Source: Hyphomicrobiales bacterium
GTDB taxonomy: Bacteria; Pseudomonadota; Alphaproteobacteria; Rhizobiales; Rhizobiaceae
Reading direction: 5' to 3'
DNA: 64,000 bases
Assembly (NCBI GenBank): GCA_900470155.1
Contig: UBZT01000004.1
Coordinates: 480,713 to 544,712, forward strand
The first letter of the stretch is position 1. The number at the start of each line of letters is the position of its first letter. Both the position numbers and the translations under genes were made by a program. The notes under the pieces are model-generated. The model ran no database searches and was not told the DNA's origin. It saw only the letters and a list, made by a program, of their open reading frames with translations. Below, piece after piece: positions 63,314-64,000 of this stretch.

Positions 63314-63922
63314 TCACCAACTGCCCGACAGTGCATTGCCGATCAGCGGGATCTCCTTCATCTTGCCATGCGCATCCTTCGACGAGATTGCGCCGGCCAT
63401 CTGTTTCGGCGAGCGGCGAAACCATTGCGCCGCGACCGTTGCGAGATCGCCGATGAGCGCGTGTTTCTGCCAGGCGGCAAAGCGCCGGGCGCTCGCCTCC
63501 GGCTCGGACTGGTAGAAGAAATCGCCCGACTGGCTGAGCGCATTGATATCCGACGCCATCGCTGAAAGCGGCTTCTGGAACATCTTCGACGGCAGCGCCA
63601 ATTCCCGCGCACTCTCGGAAAACGCCGGCGCCATGAAATCGATCGCCCAGCCGTTCGCCTCGACCCAGCAATGGAAATTCTCGCCCGCCCCCGTCACATG
63701 CCCGTCGTCGCGGTGATCGGCAAACAGGATCAGCGTGCCCCCGAGATTATAGGCCGCAAGCCCGCTCTTCGGCACGGCATTGACCTTGTAATGCTGCTTG
63801 AGAATGAAGGCGCCGAACGTGGCAAAATACATCCCCGCCACCGCCGGATTGGCATTTTCATTGACCAGCAGGCTGTTGATGACGCGGTAGATCCGCTGGT
63901 AGTCGCTCTGCTTGATCAACAT
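63314..63922 (-). CDS. DUF2026-family protein
   Basis: The 202-residue product begins MLIKQSDYQRIYRVINSLLV and contains LAAYNLGGTLILFADHRDDG and GENFHCWVEANGWAIDFMAP; the latter places Cys/His and Asp residues as in transglutaminase-like folds, and matches DUF2026. AGGTG precedes the ATG at 63922; a GTG nine bases upstream is possible. Function unknown. The last 78 bases of the window show no gene. Confidence 0.8.
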   Translation of the reverse strand: MLIKQSDYQRIYRVINSLLVNENANPAVAGMYFATFGAFILKQHYKVNAVPKSGLAAYNLGGTLILFADHRDDGHVTGAGENFHCWVEANGWAIDFMAPAFSESARELALPSKMFQKPLSAMASDINALSQSGDFFYQSEPEASARRFAAWQKHALIGDLATVAAQWFRRSPKQMAGAISSKDAHGKMKEIPLIGNALSGSW

Positions 63923-64000
63923 GGGAGGCACCTGTGCATGGGGGGGTGCGCTGTCTGTAGGCGAGGGAGGGGCGGATGTAAACGGAGGGGAGCGTTGGCC

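Overview
This 64 kb window is high-GC, densely coding chromosomal DNA. It most resembles the Rhizobiaceae (Rhizobium/Agrobacterium/Sinorhizobium relatives). The evidence is a MucR/Ros zinc-finger regulator, an rpsU gene with the TTG start usual in rhizobia, many small conserved rhizobial families (DUF982, DUF1236, DUF1491, DUF2336, DUF5330, DUF6456, DUF853), a seven-gene Mrp/Pha antiporter operon, and mosaic palindromic repeats of the RIME type. I saw no rRNA or tRNA genes, no CRISPR array, no transposase or integrase, and no replication origin.

Layout. 0-9 kb: housekeeping and small genes (VOC protein, S21, cold-shock protein, desaturase, BrnTA toxin-antitoxin, YnfA-like protein, a degenerate EAL protein, a HerA-like ATPase). 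9-16 kb: a beta-solenoid membrane protein of mixed base composition, a cytoplasmic chemotaxis receptor, a divergent TetR/SDR pair and a PIG-L deacetylase. 16-20 kb: a two-gene operon of a lipoprotein and a multidomain cell-wall hydrolase that has no signal peptide. 20-24 kb: an HxlR regulator and a methyltransferase that share repeated operator-like sites, a CorA-type transporter behind a possible leader peptide, and Tam. 24-29 kb: a xylose transport locus with a divergent ROK regulator and a perfect palindromic operator. 29-36 kb: a LysR/GST pair, a GlxA-type regulator/methyltransferase module flanked by 37-bp direct repeats, MAPEG, hemolysin III and GNAT. 36-45 kb: a Doc toxin and antitoxin, a CYP152-like P450, a membrane-bound AraC regulator, a deoxyribosyltransferase, an orphan antitoxin, an MFS carrier, an unknown membrane protein and MsrB. 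45-51.5 kb: mrpABCDEFG. 51.5-64 kb: MucR, a DnaA-domain-IV-like HTH protein behind a perfect inverted repeat, DUF6456, SufE, a histidine kinase overlapping a peptidoglycan-binding protein, a deaminase, DUF2336, and a split DUF1254/DUF1214 pair.

How the genes work together. The clearest functional units are the xylose ABC importer with its repressor, the Mrp cation/proton antiporter for pH and sodium tolerance, two type II toxin-antitoxin pairs, and several regulator-enzyme pairs with inverted repeats between or beside them. The least explained units are the hydrolase/lipoprotein operon, the beta-solenoid protein, and the DnaA-like HTH/DUF6456 pair.
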